From NCBI RefSeq assembly GCF_020873915.1, contig NZ_JAHWGP010000004.1, forward strand, positions 62,001-126,000: DNA of 64,000 bases, in the 5' to 3' direction. The notes under the pieces were generated by a model. That model was given only the letters and a program-made list of their open reading frames with translations. It made no database searches and was not told the origin of the DNA. Positions 26,732 to 35,962 of this stretch are shown in pieces (the stretch's first letter is position 1; the number at the start of each line of letters is the position of its first letter). The translations under genes were made by a program, and so were the position numbers. This stretch comes from Streptomyces sp. DH5 (GTDB lineage Bacteria > Actinomycetota > Actinomycetes > Streptomycetales > Streptomycetaceae).

Positions 26732-26800
26732 ACGCGTGCGGGAGCCGGGGCGGGCACCCTCCCGCCCCCGCCTGCCGCGGGTGCCTGGGACAATGAGGCC

Positions 26801-27673
26801 ATGGGCAGGGCGAGGAGCGGTGGACGCGGGCAGGACGGCGGTGCGCAGGACGTCACGGAGGACGTCGACGGCGGAGTCGCCCGGCTCGTTCCCGACCGGG
26901 ACCGGGCACGGGCCTGGACGCTGCTGATCGACGGTGCCCCGCAGTCGCACGTCGACCTGGACGACCCCTCGCACCTCGCCTTCGAGTACCAGCGCCGCTT
27001 CGGCCACGTCGTCGACCTGGTCGCGCCGCCCGGCAAGCCCCTGCACGCCGTTCACCTCGGCGGCGGCGCGTTCACCCTGGCCCGGTACGTCGCGGCCACC
27101 CGCCCCCGCTCCACCCAGCAGGTCGTCGAACGCGACGCGGCGCTGGTGCGCCTGGTCCGGCGTGAACTGCCGCTGGACGCCAGGGCCCGGATACGGGTGC
27201 GCGCGGTGGACGCCCGTGAAGGGCTCGCCAAGGTGCCGGACGGCTGGGCCGGGCTGGTCGTCGCCGACGTCTTCAGCGGGGCCCGCACCCCGGCCCATCT
27301 GACCTCCACCGAGTTCCTCGACGACGTCCGCAGGGCCCTCGCCCCCGGCGGGGTCTACGCCGCCAACCTGGCCGACGGGCCGCCGCTCGCCCACCTGCGG
27401 GGCCAGATCGCCACCGCGGCGGCCCGGTTCGCCGAACTCGCGCTGATCGCGGACGCCGCCGTCCTGCGCGGCAAACGGTTCGGCAACGCCGTCCTGGTCG
27501 CCTCCGACGCCCCCCTCCCGCTCGCCGAGCTGACCCGCCGCGCCGCCTCCGACCCCCACCCGGGCCGGGTCCAGCACGGCCGCGAGCTGCTGGACTTCAC
27601 CGGCGGGGCGGTCCCCGTGACCGACCTCGCGGCGGTCGCCTCACCGGCACCGCCCGCCTCCGTCTTCCGCTGA
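26801..27673 (+). CDS. Spermidine synthase-like methyltransferase-fold protein
   Basis: A 290-residue Rossmann-fold protein of the spermidine synthase family. The nucleotide-binding motif I is AVHLGGGAFTLARYVAATRP; VVERDAALVRLVRREL and LVVADVFSGARTPAHLTSTE match the aminopropyltransferase pattern. Actinobacterial members often lack confirmed polyamine synthase activity, so it may be another small-molecule transferase. ATG at 26801 after GAGG; 69 bp downstream of the TTA gene in the same direction. Confidence 0.8.
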   Translation: MGRARSGGRGQDGGAQDVTEDVDGGVARLVPDRDRARAWTLLIDGAPQSHVDLDDPSHLAFEYQRRFGHVVDLVAPPGKPLHAVHLGGGAFTLARYVAATRPRSTQQVVERDAALVRLVRRELPLDARARIRVRAVDAREGLAKVPDGWAGLVVADVFSGARTPAHLTSTEFLDDVRRALAPGGVYAANLADGPPLAHLRGQIATAAARFAELALIADAAVLRGKRFGNAVLVASDAPLPLAELTRRAASDPHPGRVQHGRELLDFTGGAVPVTDLAAVASPAPPASVFR

Positions 27674-27705
27674 CACGGCGAACGGACACGGGCGGTGACG
27701 GCACC

Positions 27706-28254
27706 TCAGTACGTGCCGATCTCCACTCGCGGCGGGCCGTCGTGCCAGGTGCAGAACACCGTCACCCGGTCCGCTCCCGAGGAGAACTCCACCCGGATCC
27801 ACGTCTCCGTCTTCCACACCTGCATCGACCAGCCGGCCCCCGGCGTCGCCGACACCAGCGACGCGGACGTCTTCCCGAGGTCGAAGACCGCCCGGCCGCC
27901 CTGGGTGTCATAGCCCTCGACCTCACCGGAGGCCGTCGCGGGCGGCGGAGCGGGAGACCTGGGAGGCGCGGCGGTGGGTGACGGCGAAGGATCCGGCCGC
28001 TCGGGGGTGGGCGCGGCCGACGGCCCGCGGGACCGGCCGGCGTCCTTCGACGGCGTAGCGGACGGTTTCCGCGTCGACGACGACACCGCCCGCGACGACG
28101 TCCCCCCGTCCGGGCCGGCCGCCGCGACGGGCAGGGCACGGGGCGGATCGTAGGCGGTGCCCTCCATCACGGTGCTGACACCCCACCACGACAGCGTGAC
28201 CGCCGCACCCGTGGCGAGCAGCCAGGCCAGTACGTGTACGAGTCCTCTGCGCAT
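27706..28254 (-). CDS. Membrane-anchored or secreted protein of unknown function
   Basis: A 182-residue protein: an N-terminal hydrophobic segment (about 6-28, LVHVLAWLLATGAAVTLSWW), a long Ser/Thr/Pro-rich linker (about 45-115), and a small C-terminal domain (GGRAVFDLGKTSASLVSATP, WIRVEFSSGADRVTVFCTWH). The layout suggests an extracytoplasmic domain tethered by a flexible stalk. No family recognised. Divergent from the response regulator gene (112 bp), so possibly related in regulation. Confidence 0.65.
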   Translation of the reverse strand: MRRGLVHVLAWLLATGAAVTLSWWGVSTVMEGTAYDPPRALPVAAAGPDGGTSSRAVSSSTRKPSATPSKDAGRSRGPSAAPTPERPDPSPSPTAAPPRSPAPPPATASGEVEGYDTQGGRAVFDLGKTSASLVSATPGAGWSMQVWKTETWIRVEFSSGADRVTVFCTWHDGPPRVEIGTY

Positions 28255-28365
28255 CGTCGGCCCATACTGCCCCACGAGCCCCGCGAGTGTCGCGCCCAGG
28301 GAGGGCACCCGGAGTTGTCCACAGGCCCCGACGGGGGCCGCCCGGCATGACGTACGGTGCCGCCC

Positions 28366-29070
28366 ATGGCAAGTGTTCTCGTGGTCGAGGACGACCCGTT
28401 CGTCCGCTCGGCGCTGATCCGGCAGCTGACCGACGCCTCGCACACCGTGCGCAGCGTGGGCACGGCACTGGAGGCGCTGCGCGAGGTCGCCCACTTCCGG
28501 TTCGACGTGGTCGTCCTGGACCTCGGGCTGCCCGACCTCGACGGCTCCGAGGCCCTGAAGATGCTGCGCGGCATCACCGACGTGCCCGTGATCGTCGCCA
28601 CCGCCCGGGACGACGAGACCGAGGTCGTACGGCTGTTGAACGCCGGCGCGGACGACTACCTGACCAAGCCCTTCTCGGTGGAACACCTCTCGGCCCGCAT
28701 GGCGGCCGTGCTGCGCCGCGCCCGCTCCGGCGGCGGAGCGGCCGAGCCCTCGCCGGTGATCCGGGTCGGCGGACTGACCGTCGACCCGCTGCGCCGCCAG
28801 GCCGAACTGGACGGCGTGCGACTCGACCTGACCCGCCGCGAGTTCGACCTGCTCGCCTTCCTCGCGGGGCGGCCCGGCGTGGTCGTCGCCCGCAGGGAAC
28901 TGCTCGCGCAGGTGTGGCAGCAGTCCTACGGCGACGACCAGACCATCGACGTCCACCTGTCCTGGCTGCGCCGGAAACTGGGGGAGACCGCCGCCCGGCC
29001 CCGCTACCTGCACACCCTGCGCGGTGTCGGCGTGAAGCTGGAGCCGCCCGGAGCGGAGCCTGCGCGATGA
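28366..29070 (+). CDS. OmpR-family response regulator
   Basis: A 234-residue regulator. The receiver domain (1-118) has the acidic pocket ED(9-10), phosphoacceptor Asp52 (VVVLDLGLPD) and Lys in YLTKPF. The C-terminal winged helix (about 130-228: LDLTRREFDLLAFLAGRPG, IDVHLSWLRRKLG, TLRGVGVKLE) binds DNA. ATG at 28366. Its stop overlaps the kinase start (ATGA), so the pair is co-translated. Confidence 0.93.
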   Translation: MASVLVVEDDPFVRSALIRQLTDASHTVRSVGTALEALREVAHFRFDVVVLDLGLPDLDGSEALKMLRGITDVPVIVATARDDETEVVRLLNAGADDYLTKPFSVEHLSARMAAVLRRARSGGGAAEPSPVIRVGGLTVDPLRRQAELDGVRLDLTRREFDLLAFLAGRPGVVVARRELLAQVWQQSYGDDQTIDVHLSWLRRKLGETAARPRYLHTLRGVGVKLEPPGAEPAR

Positions 29071-30476
29071 GGTGGGCCCTGGTCAAGGTGTCGCTGGCGG
29101 TGACGGCCATGGTCGTGGTCGCCTTCGCGGTGCCGCTGGGACTGGTCGTCCGGGAGATGGCCCGCGACCGCGCCTTCTCCAACGCCGAGCGGGAGGCGGC
29201 GGCCGTCGCCCCGGCCCTGTCCATCACCACTGACCGGGACCAGCTCGAACGCGTCGTCGCCTCCACCGGGTCCGGCACCGGCATGGCCGTGCACATCCCG
29301 GCCGGGGGCGGCAGCGAGGCCCTCGAGATCGGGAAGCGGCGGGCCGCCCCCGGGGACATCGCGGCGGTGCGGGAACTGGGCCGCGCCTCCACCTCCACCG
29401 TGCCCGGCGGGTCCACCCTGCTCCAGCCGGTCGCGCTCAGCACCGGCGAGATCGCCGTGGTCGAGGTGTTCGTCCCCGAGTCCGAGGTCACCAACGGCGT
29501 CGGCACGGCGTGGGCGGTGCTCGCCGGGGTCGGCGTCGCACTGATCCTCGGCTCCGTCGCGGTCGCCGACCGGCTCGGCGTACGGATGGTGCGGCCCGCG
29601 CAGCGGCTGGGGGAGGGAGCCCGTGAACTGGGAGAGGGGAAACTCGGCGCCCGGGTGCCGGAGGAAGGGCCGACCGAACTGAGGCTCGCGGCGGTCGCGT
29701 TCAACTCCATGGCCGACCAGGTCGTCCAACTCCTCGCCAACGAGAGGGAGCTGGCCGCGGACCTGTCGCACCGGCTGCGCACCCCACTGACCGTGCTGCG
29801 GCTCAACGCCGCCTCCCTCGGCGACGGTCCGGCCGCCGAGCAGACCCGGGCGGCCGTCGAACAGCTGGAGCGCGAGGTGGACACCATCATCCGCACCGCC
29901 CGCGAGGCCACACCGCAGACCGCCGCGGCGGGTCCCGGCGCCGGCTGCGACGCGGCCGAAGTGGTGCGTGAGCGGATGGCGTTCTGGTCGGCGCTCGCCG
30001 AGGACGAGGGCCGCAAGTGGCGGGTGGCCGGGGCCGACCGACCGGTGCGGATACCCGTGGCCCGCACCGATCTGGCCGCCGCCCTCGACGCGCTGCTCGG
30101 CAACGTCTTCCGGCACACCGCCGAGGGCACCGCCTTCGCGGTCGACGTGCACGACACCGAGGACGCGGTCATCGTGCTCGTCTCCGACGCGGGCCCCGGC
30201 ATACCCGACCCCGGGGCGGCGATGGCCCGCGGCCGGGGATCCGGCGGCGACGGCTCGACCGGGCTCGGCCTGGACATCGTGCGGCGGCTCGCCGAGGGCA
30301 CCGGAGGGGACGTACGGATCGGCTCGTCGGTGCTCGGCGGGACCGAGGTGCGCGTGTGGATCCAGCTCGACGGACGCGAGCGGGCACCCCGGCGGCGCGG
30401 GCACCGGGGAACCGTACGCCGACGTGGAACGGGCCGCCCGGGCGCGTCCTTCGACCGCGCCCGATCCCTCCCCTGA
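29067..30476 (+). CDS. Sensor histidine kinase
   Basis: A 469-residue membrane kinase. TM1 is about 7-27, an extracytoplasmic sensor about 28-148, TM2 about 149-167, HAMP about 168-220, HisKA with phosphorylated His235 in DLSHRLRTPLTVLR, and a HATPase domain with N-box GNVFRHTAEG, G1 SDAGPGIP and G2 STGLGLDIV. The C-terminal 35 residues are Arg-rich and probably disordered. Cognate regulator is the overlapping upstream gene. Signal unknown. Confidence 0.92.
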   Translation: MRWALVKVSLAVTAMVVVAFAVPLGLVVREMARDRAFSNAEREAAAVAPALSITTDRDQLERVVASTGSGTGMAVHIPAGGGSEALEIGKRRAAPGDIAAVRELGRASTSTVPGGSTLLQPVALSTGEIAVVEVFVPESEVTNGVGTAWAVLAGVGVALILGSVAVADRLGVRMVRPAQRLGEGARELGEGKLGARVPEEGPTELRLAAVAFNSMADQVVQLLANERELAADLSHRLRTPLTVLRLNAASLGDGPAAEQTRAAVEQLEREVDTIIRTAREATPQTAAAGPGAGCDAAEVVRERMAFWSALAEDEGRKWRVAGADRPVRIPVARTDLAAALDALLGNVFRHTAEGTAFAVDVHDTEDAVIVLVSDAGPGIPDPGAAMARGRGSGGDGSTGLGLDIVRRLAEGTGGDVRIGSSVLGGTEVRVWIQLDGRERAPRRRGHRGTVRRRGTGRPGASFDRARSLP

Positions 30477-30520
30477 GCGCGCCCTGAGATCATCGGCCGC
30501 CTTCCGGAACGGGAGGTTCG

Positions 30521-30565
30521 CCCGATTCCGCGTCGCCCGATTCCGCGTCGCCCGGTTCCGCGTCG
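30521..30565 (+). repeat. Three 15-bp tandem repeats after the kinase gene
   Basis: cccgattccgcgtcg occurs twice exactly and once with one change (cccggttccgcgtcg), 45 bp past the kinase stop. No gene is supported in the 30477-30762 gap; apart from this repeat and the hairpin at 30724-30754 I see nothing there. Confidence 0.85.
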
Positions 30566-30723
30566 CCGGCGTGCTGCCGCACCTCCGCGAGCGCGGGGGA
30601 GCGGGTGCCCCGGCCGGCCGGTCCCCCCACCCGGCCGGGGCGCCCGCGCGTCCGGTGGCAGCCGGACACGCGAACGGGGCGCGGCACTCCCCCAGTGCAC
30701 CGCGCCCCGTCCCCCCGCTTCCC

Positions 30724-30754
30724 GGGCCCGGAGCAGGTCAGGTACTCCGGGCCC
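30724..30754. terminator. Hairpin between kinase gene and bglC
   Basis: A perfect 10-bp stem GGGCCCGGAG/CTCCGGGCCC with an 11-nt loop lies 9 bp after the bglC stop (minus strand) and also follows the plus-strand kinase gene. Confidence 0.7.
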
Positions 30755-30762
30755 GGAGCACG

Positions 30763-32202
30763 TCAGAAGCCCTCGGGCTCCGGAAGCTCTCCCGTCTTCG
30801 CCGCACGCGCATACCACAGGGCGCTGGACTTGGGCGTGCGCTGCTGCGTCACGTAGTCGACGTACACCGCGCCGAAGCGCTTGTCGTAGCCGTACGCCCA
30901 CTCGAAGTTGTCCAGCAGCGACCACAGGTAGTAGCCGCGCACCTCCGCGCCGTCGGAGATGGCCCGGCGCACCGCCGTCAGGTGGCCGTGCAGGTAGGCC
31001 ACGCGCTCGGGGTCGTGCACCGAGCCGTCGGCGTCCGGCTTGTCGTCGTAGGCCGCGCCGTTCTCGGTGATGTAGATCGGCAGCCCGGGAGCCTCGCGGT
31101 GGTAGCGCATGATCAGCTCGTGCAGGCCGGTCGGGTCGACGGACCAGCCCATCTCGGTCTGCTCGCCCGGCGACTGGTGGAAGGCGACGTCGTCCGCGGC
31201 GGGCCACGGCGAGTGCTCGCTCGTCCCGTGCCCGTCGGCCCGCGGGCCCTTGTCGTCCGGGTCCGCCGCCGACACCAGGGTGGGCGTGTAGTAGTTGAGG
31301 CCGATCGCGTCCAGCGGCTGGTGGATCAGGTCCAGGTCGCCGTCCTCGATGAAGGACCAGTCGGTGAGCGAGGAGGTCGCCTCCAGCAGGGTCTCCGGGT
31401 AGGAGCCGTGCAGGATCGGGCCGTGGAAGATGCCGCCGGACAGGTCGTCGATCTTGCGCGCCGCCGCCCGGTCCGCCGGGTCGCTCGGCGAAAGGGGCCG
31501 CACGACCGAGGTGTTGAGGCTGAGCGAGATCTGGTTGCGGGCCGGCATCACCGAGCGCAGCGCCTTGGTGCCCAGGCCGTGCGCCAGGTTCAGGTGGTGG
31601 GCGGCCCTCAGCGCGGCCACCGGGTCGGTGCGGCCGGGCGCGTGCACACCGGAGGCGTAGCCCAGGAAGGCGCTGCACCACGGCTCGTTCAGCGTGATCC
31701 AGTTCTCCACGCGGTCGCCGAGCGCCTCGCCCACGATCTGCGCGTACTCCGCGAAACGGTAGGCGGTGTCGCGCTCGGGCCAGCCGCCCGCGTCCTCCAG
31801 TTCCTGAGGCAGGTCCCAGTGGTAGAGGGTGACGGCCGGCTTGATGCCCTTGTCCAGCAGCTCGTCGACCAGCTTGCGGTAGAAGTCCAGACCGCGCTGC
31901 ACGGCCGGACCGCGGCCGGTCGGCTGCACCCGGGACCAGGACACGGAGAAGCGGTAGGCGCCCAGGTTCAGGTCCGCCATCAGGGCCACGTCGTCGCGGT
32001 AGCGGTGGTAGTGGTCGACAGCGATGTCACCGGTGTCGCCGCCGATGGTCTTGCCCGGGGTGTGGCTGAAGGTGTCCCAGATGGAAGGCGTACGCCCGTC
32101 CTCCCGCACCGCTCCCTCGATCTGGTACGCGGACGTCGCGGCGCCCCAGAGGAAGGCGGGAGGAAAGGTCACCGGGGTCGCCGGCGTTGCGGAGTCAGAC
32201 AT
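30763..32202 (-). CDS. bglC: GH1 beta-glucosidase (cellobiose hydrolysis)
   Basis: A 479-residue cytoplasmic glycoside hydrolase family 1 enzyme. The acid/base Glu173 is in LNEPW and the nucleophile Glu380 in ITENG; the N-terminal [14 protein letters not shown] signature is present and there is no signal peptide. It hydrolyses cellobiose imported by CebEFG. Last gene of the locus, 110 bp after cebG, with its own CebR-like box overlapping the start region (32202-32215). Confidence 0.94.
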   Translation of the reverse strand: MSDSATPATPVTFPPAFLWGAATSAYQIEGAVREDGRTPSIWDTFSHTPGKTIGGDTGDIAVDHYHRYRDDVALMADLNLGAYRFSVSWSRVQPTGRGPAVQRGLDFYRKLVDELLDKGIKPAVTLYHWDLPQELEDAGGWPERDTAYRFAEYAQIVGEALGDRVENWITLNEPWCSAFLGYASGVHAPGRTDPVAALRAAHHLNLAHGLGTKALRSVMPARNQISLSLNTSVVRPLSPSDPADRAAARKIDDLSGGIFHGPILHGSYPETLLEATSSLTDWSFIEDGDLDLIHQPLDAIGLNYYTPTLVSAADPDDKGPRADGHGTSEHSPWPAADDVAFHQSPGEQTEMGWSVDPTGLHELIMRYHREAPGLPIYITENGAAYDDKPDADGSVHDPERVAYLHGHLTAVRRAISDGAEVRGYYLWSLLDNFEWAYGYDKRFGAVYVDYVTQQRTPKSSALWYARAAKTGELPEPEGF

Positions 32203-32215
32203 GGAAGCGCTCCCA
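32202..32215. promoter_or_regulatory. CebR-like operator at the bglC start
   Basis: TGGAAGCGCTCCCA differs by one base from the CebR palindrome TGGGAGCGCTCCCA. It begins at the first base of the bglC start codon and covers its ribosome-binding region, so bound CebR would block transcription through this point. Confidence 0.8.
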
Positions 32216-32312
32216 TAGGAGGTCGTGGAAGACCGACGAGTACGGAAAGACAGAGGGGGAGAGTGGGGCCGAGGCGGCGGTGACCCGGCCCCCAGGGGTA
32301 CGGACGCGGGCG

Positions 32313-33230
32313 TCAGCCCTTGACGGCACCCTGCATGATGCCGCCGACGATCTGCTTGCCGAAGATCGCGAAGACCAGCAGCAGGGGCAGCGTACCCAGC
32401 AGCGCACCCGCCATGATCAAGGACTGGTCCGGGGTGTAGCCGCGGCCCAGTCCCGCGACCGCGACCTGCACGGTCGGGTTGCCGGTCTGGGTCAGCACCA
32501 GGAACGGCCACAGGAAGTCGTTCCAGGCCTGCACGAACATCAGCATGCCGAGCACCGCCATGGCCGGCCGCGCGGCCGGGAACACCACGTGCCAGATCAC
32601 GCGCCAGCTGCCCGCGCCGTCCACCCTGGCCGCTTCGATGACCTCGTCCGGCAGCGCCTGGAGCAGGTACTGCCGCATGAAGAACACGCCGAACGCGCTC
32701 ACCAGCGACGGGAAGATGACCGCCTGCAGCTGGTCGGTCCAGTCGAGCTTGGCGACCATCATGTACAGCGGGATGATGCTGAGCTGCGGCGGGATCATCA
32801 TCGTGCCGATGACGACCAGCATCAGGGCGTTGCGGCCCTTGAAGCGCAGCTTGGCGAAGGCGAACCCGGCGACCGTCGACAGCACGACGATGGTCACCGC
32901 GGAGGTGCCCGCCACGATCGTGGTGTTGAGGAACGCCTCGCCGAGGTTGGCCTCGGTCCAGGCGATCTCCAGGTTCTTGAACAGGTTCGAGCCGAACCAG
33001 AAGGGCGGCGGCGTCTGCGCCAGGCGCTGGTTGTCCCGGGACGCGGCGATCGCCGTCCAGACCAGCGGGAACAGCGACACGAGCGTGAACACGATCAGGA
33101 TCGCGTACGCGATCGGACCGCCGTGCAGCGTGCCGCCCGCCCGCGCGGACTTGGGCAGACGCGAGCGCTTCTGCTTCTGCTTCTGCTTCTCGACGGGGGT
33201 TGTCTCAGGGGGCGTCACAGTCGTCGTCAC
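32313..33230 (-). CDS. cebG: Cellobiose ABC transporter permease CebG
   Basis: A 305-residue inner-membrane permease of the CUT1/MalG type with six predicted helices and the EAA loop [21 protein letters not shown] Lys/Gln-rich cytoplasmic N terminus (EKQKQKQK) precedes the first helix. I chose the GTG at 33230 because AAGGAG lies 8 nt upstream; a GTG at 33236 is only 2 nt from that site. The cebF stop is 12 bp upstream. Confidence 0.9.
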   Translation of the reverse strand: MTTTVTPPETTPVEKQKQKQKRSRLPKSARAGGTLHGGPIAYAILIVFTLVSLFPLVWTAIAASRDNQRLAQTPPPFWFGSNLFKNLEIAWTEANLGEAFLNTTIVAGTSAVTIVVLSTVAGFAFAKLRFKGRNALMLVVIGTMMIPPQLSIIPLYMMVAKLDWTDQLQAVIFPSLVSAFGVFFMRQYLLQALPDEVIEAARVDGAGSWRVIWHVVFPAARPAMAVLGMLMFVQAWNDFLWPFLVLTQTGNPTVQVAVAGLGRGYTPDQSLIMAGALLGTLPLLLVFAIFGKQIVGGIMQGAVKG

Positions 33231-33242
33231 GGCCACAACTCC

Positions 33243-34253
33243 TTAACTGCTGGCGCGCAGCCGGCGCGAGATGACGTGGTTGATGATGCCGATGACGATC
33301 AGGATCGCGAACATCGTCCAGGCGATCGCCGAGGCACGGCCCAGGTGCTGGTTCACCCAGCCCTGCTCGTACAGGTAGAGGCCGAGCGTCTGGAACTGGT
33401 GCTCCGCGCCGCCCGACGCGCCCTTGTTCGGGTCGAACAGCAGCGGCTCGCCGAAGACCTGGCTGGCGCCGATCGTCGAGACGACCACGGTGAACAGGAT
33501 CGTCGGGCGCAGCGACGGCAGCGTCACGTGGAGGAACTGCTTCCAGCGGCTGGCACCGTCCAGCGCCGCCGACTCGTACAGGTCCTGCGGGATCGCCTGC
33601 ATCGCGGCCAGGTAGATCAGCGCGTTGTAGCCGGTCCAGCGCCAGATGATGATGGTCGACACGGCTATCTGGCCGGGCCACTTGTCGTCCTGCCAGGCGA
33701 TCGGATCGATCCCGACCGCGTCCAGCGCCCAGTTGATCATGCCGTAGTCACGCCCGTAGAGCAGCACGAACACCAGGGTGGCGGCGGCGATCGAGGTGGC
33801 GTACGGGGCGAGCATCGCGACCCGGTAGAAGGTCGAGGCGCGCAGCTTGTAGTTGAGGATGTGCGCGATGCCCATCGCGATCATCAGCTGCGGCACGGTC
33901 GAGATGATGCCGATGGTCAGCGTGTTCTGCGCCGCGTTCCAGAAGAAGTCGTCGTCGAAGATCCGGGTGTAGTTCTTCAGCCCGACCCAGTTCATGTCGG
34001 TCGGGGCGGTCAGTTCCACCTGGTGCAGCGAGGCCCAGCCGGTCCAGATCAGCGGGAACAGGCCGAAGGCGGCGAACAGCAGGAAGAACGGCGAGACGAA
34101 GGCGTACGGGCTCCAGCGAGCGTCGCGCTGCCAGCGGCGGGACAGCTTGGCCCGGCGCTTGGCTTCCTTGTCCGTGGAGGAGCCGTCCTGCGGACGGCCC
34201 GGGGCCGCGCCCCCCTTGACGGGGGACGCGGCGGTGTCGGAGCGGGTGGCCAT
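33243..34253 (-). CDS. cebF: Cellobiose ABC transporter permease CebF
   Basis: A 336-residue MalF-type permease with about six helices and the EAA loop YESAALDGASRWKQFLHVTL. The N-terminal 45 residues are charged and cytoplasmic. ATG at 34253 (MATRSDTAAS) used; a GTG at 34262 would overlap the cebE stop in a GTGA and is also possible. With CebG it forms the channel; the ATPase MsiK is encoded elsewhere, as is usual for this system. Confidence 0.9.
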   Translation of the reverse strand: MATRSDTAASPVKGGAAPGRPQDGSSTDKEAKRRAKLSRRWQRDARWSPYAFVSPFFLLFAAFGLFPLIWTGWASLHQVELTAPTDMNWVGLKNYTRIFDDDFFWNAAQNTLTIGIISTVPQLMIAMGIAHILNYKLRASTFYRVAMLAPYATSIAAATLVFVLLYGRDYGMINWALDAVGIDPIAWQDDKWPGQIAVSTIIIWRWTGYNALIYLAAMQAIPQDLYESAALDGASRWKQFLHVTLPSLRPTILFTVVVSTIGASQVFGEPLLFDPNKGASGGAEHQFQTLGLYLYEQGWVNQHLGRASAIAWTMFAILIVIGIINHVISRRLRASS

Positions 34254-34258
34254 GCGGG

Positions 34259-35617
34259 TCACTTGTCCAGGTTGTTGTCGATGGTCTTGGTGGCCGTCTC
34301 CCAGGCCTCCTTGGCGGACTTGCCCTTCGTCACCAGGATGACGCCGTTGTCCGTCAGGCCCTGCTGGATGATCTGGTCCTTCGGGCCGATGACCTGGACC
34401 GGGATCTGCTTGGCGGCCTCGGAGAAGATCGTGCCGATCGGGGCGTCACCGGTCATGTCGTTCTTCGCGCCGGTCACCTCCGGGCTGTCGAACGCGGCCT
34501 GGGCGCTGGGGAAGCTGCCCTGCACCTTGAACAGCTTCGCCTGCTGCTCGGGCGCGGTCAGCCAGGCCACCAGCTTCTTGGCCTCGTCGACGTTCTTGCC
34601 GTTCTTCGGCACGCTCAGGAAGGAGCCGCCCCAGTTGCCGGACTTGGGGGCCACGGCGACGTCCCACTTGCCGGCGGCGTCGGGCTGCGACTTGCCCTTG
34701 ATGTAGCCGAGCATCCACGGCGGGCAGGCCATCGCGGCGAACTTGTTGTTGGCGATCGTCTGGTCCCAGGCCGGCTGGAACTGCGTCTGGGCGCCGACCA
34801 GGCCCTTCTCGGCGGCCTCGGCGGTCAGGTCGAAGGCGTTCTTGACGGCCGGGTTGGTCTTGTAGATGACCTCGCCGGAGGCGTCGTAGAACTTCTCCTC
34901 CTCACTGCTGAGGATCGCGTTGATCAGACCACCGGGGGAGTCGAGGAAGGTGGTGCCCTTGGGGCCCTTCTTCTTGTAGTCCTCGCCGACCTGGACGAAC
35001 TTCTTCCAGTCGCCGGCCCACAGCTTCGCGACCTCCGCGCGGTCGCTGGGCAGTCCGGCCTTCTCGAAGAGGTCCTTGCGGTAGCAGATCGCCATGGGGC
35101 CGACGTCGGTGCCCAGGGCGACGGTCTGGCCGTCCTTGGTGGTGGCCTGCTCCCACTTCCACTCGAGCCAGTTCTCCTTCTTCACCCCCGGGGCCTTGGA
35201 GAGGTCCTCGAGCTTGGCCGCCTGGGTGCCCACGATCTCGGCGATGTTGCCGACCTCGACGGCCTGGATGTCCTGGAGGCCGCTGTTGGTGGTCAGGTGG
35301 TTGAGGAGCGCCGGGTAGTAGTTCTCGTTCCGCTCGACGACGTTCTCGGCGATCTTGATGTCGGGGTTGAGCTTCTCGTACTCGGCGTAGAGGCCGGCTT
35401 CCTTGAAGCCCATGGTCCCGAAGAGGCCCAGGGTGATCGTGGTCTTCCCCTCGCCGCCGCCCGACGAGGAATCGGAGTCGTCTCCGCCGTCGTCGGCACA
35501 GCCGGCCAGCAGCCCGGTGCCCAGCGAGACAACGGCCGCGATGGCCAGTGCCTTGCGGGCGATGGGCTTCCCCCCGCCCGACCGCTGACGGGAGAGGGGG
35601 AGGGTACGTGCTCGCAT
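34259..35617 (-). CDS. cebE: Cellobiose-binding lipoprotein CebE
   Basis: A 452-residue family 1 solute-binding protein. The lipoprotein signal ends at Cys40 (TGLLAGC), followed by an Asp/Ser/Gly linker. The rest is the two-lobed sugar-binding fold (ITLGLFGTMGFKEAGLYAEY; WEQATTKDGQTVALGTDVGP). AGGAGG precedes the ATG at 35617. First gene of the cebEFG operon, with a perfect CebR palindrome 118 bp upstream. Cello-oligosaccharide specificity is inferred from the whole locus. Confidence 0.93.
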   Translation of the reverse strand: MRARTLPLSRQRSGGGKPIARKALAIAAVVSLGTGLLAGCADDGGDDSDSSSGGGEGKTTITLGLFGTMGFKEAGLYAEYEKLNPDIKIAENVVERNENYYPALLNHLTTNSGLQDIQAVEVGNIAEIVGTQAAKLEDLSKAPGVKKENWLEWKWEQATTKDGQTVALGTDVGPMAICYRKDLFEKAGLPSDRAEVAKLWAGDWKKFVQVGEDYKKKGPKGTTFLDSPGGLINAILSSEEEKFYDASGEVIYKTNPAVKNAFDLTAEAAEKGLVGAQTQFQPAWDQTIANNKFAAMACPPWMLGYIKGKSQPDAAGKWDVAVAPKSGNWGGSFLSVPKNGKNVDEAKKLVAWLTAPEQQAKLFKVQGSFPSAQAAFDSPEVTGAKNDMTGDAPIGTIFSEAAKQIPVQVIGPKDQIIQQGLTDNGVILVTKGKSAKEAWETATKTIDNNLDK

Positions 35618-35734
35618 TGCGTCCTCCTGTTGCCCTGACGTGCCGACCCCCCGGCCAACGGCTCTGTTGGACCCTTGTTGAACGCATTGCGGCTCGGGCG
35701 GGGAACGTGCGGGTTGTGTATGTGTCAGGTACCG

Positions 35735-35748
35735 TGGGAGCGCTCCCA
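35735..35748. promoter_or_regulatory. CebR operator upstream of cebE
   Basis: TGGGAGCGCTCCCA is a perfect 14-bp palindrome identical to the known CebR site. It lies in the cebE-cebR intergenic region and should control cebEFG and perhaps cebR. Cellobiose/cellotriose releases CebR in characterised Streptomyces. Confidence 0.9.
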
Positions 35749-35962
35749 CAAGTGATGTGTTGAAGAGTCGCGGGTCCGGGCGGGGGTGTCAAGGGAACAG
35801 ACGCGGCAAAGTGCGTTCAGTTATCTGCCCGTTAACTTGTCGCCGCCGGGTCGCCCGCGGAACGGCTCGGTCCGCACAGTGTCCTCGACGCGGCCGTCAC
35901 CGCCACTGCCGGGGCTGTTAGATTCCAGGCCGGTGGGACGGACGAAGGGAAGGCGGGGGCCG

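Noticed and set aside
30490-30687. 65-codon minus-strand frame after the kinase gene
   Set aside because: Made of the 15-bp repeat and Pro/Arg-rich sequence without a ribosome site; no support as a gene.
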